Source: Agelaius tricolor
Taxonomy: Eukaryota > Chordata > Aves > Passeriformes > Icteridae
Direction: 5' to 3'
Length of the DNA stretch: 64,000 nucleotides
NCBI GenBank assembly: GCA_023055355.1
Contig: JALJCS010000050.1
Coordinates: 930,001-994,000 of the forward strand
Position numbers and translations under genes: made by a program. Under the pieces are notes generated by a model. It did not search any database. It saw only the letters and a list, made by a program, of their open reading frames with translations, and was not told where the DNA came from. Shown piece by piece: positions 57,567 through 64,000 of this stretch; the first letter of the stretch is position 1, and every line of letters begins with the position of its first letter.

Positions 57567-58732
57567 CAAGCTGATCAGTGCCCGCAGAGCAAAGGATTGC
57601 TCAGGAAGTCTCCCTCACCCTCGCACAGTCCCATCTGACCAGGGCAAAAATCCAGTGGGGAGGAGAACATTATCTTGGGCCCTGGAAGGTGTGTTCTGCC
57701 TTTGCTTTGCACTTCCTTTCCTTGGACATTTGTGACATCTCCTTTGAGGAACTGAGGCTCATGGAGTTGCCACCAAATCTCCCATGGGGCTCCTCAGAGT
57801 GCACAAAGCCCAAAGGAGCTGTACCTCGACCAGAATTGGCTTCAAGAATTAATTTTGTCAGGAGTGGAATTAATGAAAAAGATTTCAATGAGCAATTACC
57901 TCAAATGATTTTTTCCCATTTTCAGGATTTTCTCTCCTTAGTTTTCTTTTCATAAGAAGCAATATAACATTATTTTCTAATTGATATAGAAGCAGGGTGT
58001 TCCCTAAGGAAGTCTTGATTGGTAGGAAAGGTCTTCCTTGAGGTCAAGCACTGCCTCTATGAATAAAACTTTGCTTCTCACATTTTCAATACTGCCATTT
58101 CTCTCCTGGGCCTCTGGGCACCTGCATCCCTTTTCACCTTCTAGAAGGCAGTGAGCTGCGTCTCAGCTGCTTTTATTTTTTGGGACAGGAATGATGATTT
58201 CTGTGGTGGTGAAACAGCAGCCAAAAGCTGACAAACTGAATCCTGACCTGAGCTGCCAGAAGCCATGAGAAAGCTGAAAACTCTGTGAGAACAGAGTTGT
58301 GCAGCAGTGAAAAACAATTTGTTTTTCCTGAGAAAGAGCTCTAGGACAGTGGAAAACAACCGACTTTCCCTGAAAAAGAGCTCTAGGACTGTGATAAACG
58401 CTAGCCACCTGCATAAACTGTTTTTTCACTCTTAGATAGAAAAATGAAAACTATCTCTCACAAACAACTTTTCCTGCACTTACACACCAGGGGTTTGAGT
58501 GACCAATCAATCACCTGTGGGTAAACAATCTCCAAACACATTCTGCACATGAGCCCAACACAGGAGAAGCAAATGAGATAAGCATTGTTTTCCTTTTCCT
58601 CTGAGGCTTCTCAGCTTCCCAGGAGAAAAATCCGGGGCGGAGGGATTTTTTCAGAGAATGTGAATGCCCCAGTGTTAGAGATGAGTAATGAGATGGTTGG
58701 CTCTCCCAATTAAAGGGTGAACATGATCAGTA
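57567..58732 (+). repeat. ERV/LTR-derived fragments (right arm)
   Basis: Mirror of 5031-6198. AATAAAACTTTGC lies near 58063, and a duplicated AGAGCTCTAGGAC motif lies near 58340-58390. A few bases are lost near 58285 relative to the left arm. Confidence 0.45.
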
Positions 58733-59144
58733 TGTTAAGAGAAGTTGTACAGATGTAGAGTTCTGTTACTGCAATGTGTCCCCCCGCCCAGCATTGTTAT
58801 CCCGGGCTGATCTTGGTAGTGCGGGCATTTGGGGAGGGGCAGATTGTTCCTAAGAGGCTCGGCTTAGCAACAGCTGAGCTCCAATCCAGTTCCAAGAAAG
58901 CAGTCTGCACCAATGGACAGCGACCAAGAGTCAAGAGACAGCCTTTGGGAGGAGCTAGGGCTGCCTGTTGCAACAGCAAGGATATAAAAGGGAGAGCAGC
59001 CATTGTGTGGATGAGCCAGCCACGTGGTTACCAGCCACAAAGTGGGGGAGGCTCCCAGCACTGTCACTTTTTCCTTATTTAGTCCCTTTGTTGTAAGTTT
59101 TGTTAAGTTTTTAATAGATCTTTCAAAATTTTGAGACGTGAACA
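58733..59144 (+). mobile_element. Solo LTR (right arm)
   Basis: 412 bp, TGTTAAGAGA to GACGTGAACA, TATAAAA near 58983. Mirror of 4619-5030. Confidence 0.6.
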
Positions 59145-59683
59145 GTCATTTCTCACAGGGAGAAAAGGTTTTAAAAGAAAGGGTTTTTTTTAAATTTTTT
59201 TTTTTCTTTTAAACCCAGGCCATGCCGACTTCTCTCACAGTGAACCACAGCCGTTCTCACCACCTGCACAGCCACCCCTCCACTCAACCCATTCCCCCTG
59301 GACTCTGCACAACTCCCAACACACCATTTGTCTGGGGGAAAGCACAGACTGTGTCAAGGCAGCAGAGCCCAGACCTGGCCTGACTTCCCCAGACCACTGG
59401 AAAGGAGGAAATCCAGACCCACGGACACACACACAGACACAGAGCAAAGCTTTCCTCAAAGGGTTTATTGACTATTGATTGATTATTCTTCAGGGGAAAT
59501 GGCCCAGGGCTCAAAGGGTTCAGGGGGTTCCTGCAGGGATGATCATCTCCTCATGCCACTGGAGAGGAAAAAGGACACTGGTCCTTGCCAGCCTAAAAGA
59601 CAAAGCCCAGAAGGTGACCTCTGGAGCCCACTGGGCCATGGCTGGGCTTTGTCCCCAGCCCTGTCCCTGCAGGCACGGCTCAC

Positions 59684-60960
59684 CTAGGCATCCAGAGAGG
59701 CAGCCAGGCGCTTCTGCCGCAGGAGAGCCCGCAGCTCTTCAGCCACAGGGGGCTGGGGACAAAGGCAGCGTTAGAGACACACTGGGGGCACTGGGCTGCA
59801 CTGGGAGGCAGGGGAGAGCAGGGGCGCCTTGGGGAAGGGGCTGTGGGAGCAATGGGGTGCAGGAGCTGCTGTGCTGCTGCCCAGAAGCACTGGGCTCCTG
59901 ACCAAGAGGCACAGCTGGGGCAGGGGCTGCGTCCTGGCTCATCCAGGGGCTCCTGGGCTGACAGGGATGGGAATGCAGCAGGGCCCTGGGCAAAGGCTTC
60001 CCTGGGGAGCAGCCCTGGGGCAGGGCATTGTCTGGGCTGTCAGGAGGGGTGCACTGGGCTCTGCTGGGACAGACTGGGATGGCCTGGGCTGTGCTGGCCA
60101 GGCAAGGGGAGGCTCTGACAGCGGCAGAACTCGTGGTACCCACCAGAGGCGTCTCCAGGACCGCGACATTGTCTAAATCCAACTGCAGAGAGACCAGGAG
60201 ACCTCGCTGGTCACTGGGATGTCCCCGGTGCCAGCAAGGGATGGGGGGACACCACTGCCCCCCAATGCCCTGAGGGGATGCCCTCCCATGCCAGCAGCCC
60301 ACTCACCTCCCGCAGATCATCTTGGGTTCCTTCCAGGAGTGCCTGGAAAGGAGAACAAAGGCTGGGTCTGGACTGGACCTTGTGGGGCTGGGGGGGACAC
60401 GGGTGCAGGGAGCAGGGCGCAGGCAGAGGGATGGGAATTCAGGGCCTCCAAGGAGATCTGTTTGAGGTGGGGGGAGACCCAAAGACACTGATCTGGGGTC
60501 ACTTGAGGGCCCAGGGGACAGGGCTGAGGGTGTGGAAGGAGCAGGGGGTGAGGTACAGGGGAGGAGAAAGGAACTGAGGTGTAGGGACATGGGTGGGCAA
60601 GGGAGGGACTTGGTGGTGACAGGAGAATGAGGACAGGTGGGGACAAAACCAACGGGACTGGGAGATGGTGTGGGAGTGGGGGTGAGTCAGGGAATTGTAC
60701 AGGGGGACCCCTCTGCAGTGGCCAGGAAGAAAAGCAAAGGATTGAGGGGGGACATGGAAGGAAAGGCCTCAGGAATGGTCAGTGGGAGGGCGTTTGAGGA
60801 CCCTGAATGGGACACAGAGGAGGGACCAAAAGGGTGGGAAGGGAGGCCAGAAAGGGCAGGATGTGGGGACAGCGTTTGGCTGGTGCCTCACCTTGGCCTG
60901 TGCCGGGGGGCACAGCAGGATGGAGAAGAGCAGGGCCACGCTGAGCACAGCCACCTTCAT
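59684..60960 (-). CDS. Four-exon gene for a 70-residue secreted peptide, right copy
   Basis: Exons on the minus strand: 60960-60892, 60342-60307, 60182-60144 and 59752-59684. Splice sites, phases and length are identical to the left copy. Two amino-acid differences: exon 3 reads LDLDN (left LDLNN) and exon 4 reads RQKRLAA (left RQKLLAA). The signal peptide is unchanged. The polyadenylation signal mirrors the left one near 59464-59469. Because both copies are open, the gene is at least two-copy here. Family unknown. Confidence 0.75.
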
Positions 60961-61022
60961 CTTCCTCTGGCTCTGGGCAGCGCTGCCTGAGGCTGCAGCA
61001 GGTGAGGAGCACCTTTATCCCT

Positions 61023-62789
61023 GCCGGGACTCCTCCCTGCACCCTCCCTGCCAGCCCCCAGGCCAAAGCCCGGCTTGGCACAGCCCCCAGCCCTGGCCAC
61101 AAGCCCAGCCCTGGCACAGAGTCCACCCCACCCCACCTGTGGCACGGATCCAGCCCCCTTGCCCGGCATCCCTCCAGCTTCCTGCACGGGGCAGCTGCCC
61201 CTGGAAGGGCCCAGGCACCTGGGGGGCCAAGGGGGGCAGGCAGGGAGCCAAAGGCACCTGGGGACCCTGTGGGGACAGCCCCCAGTCCAACACAATCCAT
61301 CCTCCAACAGCCCCCAGTGCCAGATCCCCCATCTCCTGCTGCCCCTCCCCTGCCAGAGCTTTCCCTGGGGGACACCCCAGAGCTGAGCCCGGCCCCAAAC
61401 CCAACATGTGGGAGAACAAGGGGAACAAGGGACATGGGATCAGGTGGCTGATTGGCATCTCAGTCACTGCAGACACTGGGCAGCACTGGGCAATGCTGAG
61501 CACCTGCAGACAAGGCTGAGGCCTGGGGAATGCCTCATGAGTGACAATTCCCACATCCACACAACCCGATATCCCTTTCCCTGCAGATGCCAAACCCCAC
61601 CAAGCTCCATGCCCACAGCCCTGTCCAAGGGGAATATGCCCTGCCCTGCCCCTCATCCTGTCACACCTGCAGCCACCGAGCCCTCCCAGAGCACCTGGTT
61701 CATGGCCCTGGCTCTGGGCCCAGGCCAGCACTGGCCCTGAGCAGGATGTGCCCATCCCAGGCACATGGGGAAGTGGGCACCTGTCCCCAGGCAGCCACTC
61801 GGAGCTAATTGGGGTAACAGAGGTGCCCTGTGAGGAGGAAGGGTGTTGGTGCCCTGCCAGCCTCTCTGACAAGCCCTGTTTACCCAGGCCCTGAGGCACC
61901 AGGAGCACATTCAGACATCTTGGGCTTCCAGGAAGGAAAATCCACAGTGAAGTGGTTCCTGAGAGCTGTCCATGGCTGTGATTCCTGTTTGACATTCCAG
62001 GGCATAAGTGAAGGGTTCTGCACATCTCTTTCCCCAGGGACAATGTGCATCCATCAGAGAAGTGTTATGGCCCAGCTGGGAAAACATTTCAGGCCACTGC
62101 CTTGATTGTTTGCTCTGGAACTCACCCAAGGAGGCGCAGTGCCCAAGGGGGAAGATTTCCCTTGGGGGTTTTGATGCTTTGGGCCTTGGAGGAGACACCT
62201 GAGTGTCCCTGTGGGAGATTCTTCACCAGATGGACAAGAGCTGTGATATCATTGGTTTTCTGAGGTCACCTTGTAGAGAAATTGAGGAAGTGTCTGCAAG
62301 ACCCTAAACAGTGAATGAATGGATGAAGGAGATTCTCACTGTCCTGACCCACTATCCAGCAAAACCACAGCCAAGGGAAGCGGCCTGGTGGAATCAGGGG
62401 GGAAGGAGACCTTGTTGAGCCTGGTGCACACTGGGCACTGTGGGGTGATCCCCTGCTGGTGTCCCAGCTGTCAGTGCAATACCACTGCTCTGATAAGACT
62501 GGGTCCTTCAGAAACAAAAGAAGTGTTCAAGCTCAGGGGAGGAGGGGATCTGGTCGCACTTCTCTTCTCTGGCAGTTTCTCTCCCAGGGGGGACATTACA
62601 TGAGAATTGGGATGCGGTAAAGGACAGGGCTGAGGGCAGCTGCTCCCTCTCTCTCTGGGCTTCGCAGGAGGACGCTGGGAGCTGCTGCCTGGGAAAAGGA
62701 ATTGGTTGCTGAGGGTGGCCAGAGCAGCTTCCCCAGGCAGGCGCATTCAGGTGCCTGCAGCACCGAAAGCGGCTCCACTTGGGGCTGCC
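61023..62789 (-). other. GC-rich region without a recognisable gene (right arm)
   Basis: Mirror of 976-2740. The long open frames (for example 62043-61015) differ in length from those on the left through small indels, which argues against coding. Confidence 0.5.
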
Positions 62790-63340
62790 TTGACAACTGC
62801 CCCAGCCCAGCAGACGCCTGAGCCCGGATGGTGCAATCAAAGCCTCACCAGAGGGACGAGAGGACTCCTCGCAGAGCAGATCCAGCCGGGTTTATCAAGG
62901 GAAAATCCAAGGGCCCAGCTGCAGTGAGGGGGAAGAGGGAAACAGGAGCAAGCAGGAACACAACCTCTGCTGAAGGGAACCAGAAGCAAAGAGCCAGGAG
63001 CAGGGCTGGGGCCAGGGTATATAACTGGAGGAAGGCAGGAGGGCTCGGGGTACAAATTATCCAATGGGGAAGGGAGTCAGGGCTGGAGTTAAGGTGGGGT
63101 GACACGGGACGCACCAATGGGGGAGCAGAGTGGGAGGGGTCTCTCAGAGAAAGCCAATGGAGGAACGGGGAGTACAGAACTTTCTGGAACTGGGGGACGA
63201 GCAGCAGTCGATTGACAACAGCACATTCACATTAACAAGCAAAGAACCATGGGGAATTCCACCAGTCTCTCACCTTAACTTAAACACTGGTGTTCTCCAA
63301 TGACATCCCAGGTTTGTCTTCTCCATGCCTGTGTCTCACA
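62790..63340 (-). mobile_element. 3' LTR of the alpha-type ERV (right arm)
   Basis: Minus strand: begins TGTGAGACAC at 63340 just after a polypurine tract (AAAAAAGGGGGAGA, 63341-63354). TATA box (TTATATACC) near 63020. GATAAA replaces the left arm's AATAAA near 62895. The inner end is placed at about 62790-62830 by TG/CA borders and is uncertain. Confidence 0.65.
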
Positions 63341-63431
63341 TCTCCCCCTTTTTTATTTATTAAATAAACATTTCCCAGTCTTTTGTCAATTCTTTTCTTA
63401 AAACACATCAGTGCTGCTCAAACGATAACAA

Positions 63432-64000
63432 CTATGAGAAGGACGCACAATAAACTTTTAAGAATGGGGGCACCCACACAGGAAGGCCCCACTGCATGAG
63501 AGTTTTGTCCATCATGTCCACAACTTTATTTTCAGTAAGAAGAGTCTTCATTTGCTCTTGCATTTGTTTGTTGGTGGCCTGGATCGATGTGCTTTTCCAT
63601 GACAGGTTAAAACAACAAAGTCCTTTGAAATCTTCACAACCATGGCCACGGGAGAGCATCAGGAAGTCGATGGCCGCTCTGTTCTGAAGGGTGGCATGTC
63701 TGGTGGTTTCTTCGTCCGCTAGAAGGTCTGATAAGGCAGCGGATGTAGCCTTGGTCTGCTTACTAAGCCAGCACTCCAGGTGAGAAAGCTCACCTAGGGC
63801 CTTCGCAGCTGCAACCCATGGTAGAAAGATGGAAACAGCGACCCTCTTCATCTTGCCCCAATTATAAATTTGGCCATCACAATTTTGATTGAATTGGGAG
63901 TACGATCTTTTCTGGGGCACCAATTGAGTTTCTTGTTTCCAATTTTTAATTTGGGTAGTGTTTGGGGTGAGGGTAGTAAGCTGACTAAGGCTGCAGGGGC
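63432..64000 (-). pseudogene. env: ERV env, transmembrane part (right arm)
   Basis: Open from the window edge region to a stop at 63432. It contains LECWLSKQTKATS, LQNRAAIDFLM and a CX6CC motif (CEDFKGLCC), closely matching the env of element B. The frame stops before a full membrane anchor. The surface subunit lies beyond the window. This part is deleted in the left arm. Confidence 0.8.

Larger units (their letters stand above)
52871..64000 (-). repeat. Right arm of the large inverted repeat
   Basis: This is the reverse complement of 662-11050. It begins abruptly at 52871, where it is fused to the gag gene of ERV element D. Relative to the left arm it keeps an extra 888 bp of env and LTR (62924-63811) and lacks about 140 bp of minisatellite. 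The arm continues beyond the window edge. Confidence 0.95.

Overview
The window looks like nuclear DNA of a bird, most likely a songbird. The evidence is a maestro/HEAT-repeat (MROH-like) gene and PIM-kinase-like fragments, both greatly expanded in passerines, together with ERVL, beta-like and gamma-like endogenous retroviruses (ERVs) and GC-rich minisatellites. The chromosome cannot be fixed from sequence. An ERV-packed large inverted repeat would suit the W chromosome or another repeat-rich region, but that is inference.

The main architecture is a large inverted repeat. The left arm (1-11050) returns in reverse complement as the right arm (52871-64000), with a spacer of about 41.8 kb. Translated stretches differ by about 1%. 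Each arm carries, from outside inward: an alpharetrovirus-type env with its 3' LTR; an intact-looking four-exon gene for a 70-residue secreted peptide (2803-4079 left; 60960-59684 right); a series of solo or partial LTRs; the 5' LTR and leader of a tRNA-Pro-type ERV; and about 1.5 kb of tandem repeats. The left arm has an 888-bp microhomology deletion relative to the right arm. The minisatellite is about 140 bp longer on the left.

Spacer, left part (11870-33769). An ERVL (element A, 11870-26767) has its gag split by a younger class II provirus (element B, 13821-21922; 412-bp LTRs, perfect 6-bp target duplication GATCCT). B carries gag, dUTPase-protease, a broken pol, a zinc-ribbon-like accessory ORF and a complete env that runs into the 3' LTR. 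Directly after A, on the minus strand, lies a gamma-like ERV (element C, 33769-26768) with a His-type primer site and no env. A relic of the same accessory ORF follows its pol.

Spacer, right part (33831-52870). This holds a probable solo LTR, shuffled PIM-kinase-like exons (34565-35560), an MROH-like gene on the minus strand (38300-43416, 15 exons that join in frame apart from one internal TGA), and a second gamma-like ERV (element D, 52870-44790, minus) with a different small cysteine-rich ORF between pol and env. D is cut within gag exactly where the right arm begins, so an ERV sits at the inverted-repeat junction.

The observation most worth following is the homologous cysteine-rich accessory ORF placed after pol in both a class II and a class I element.
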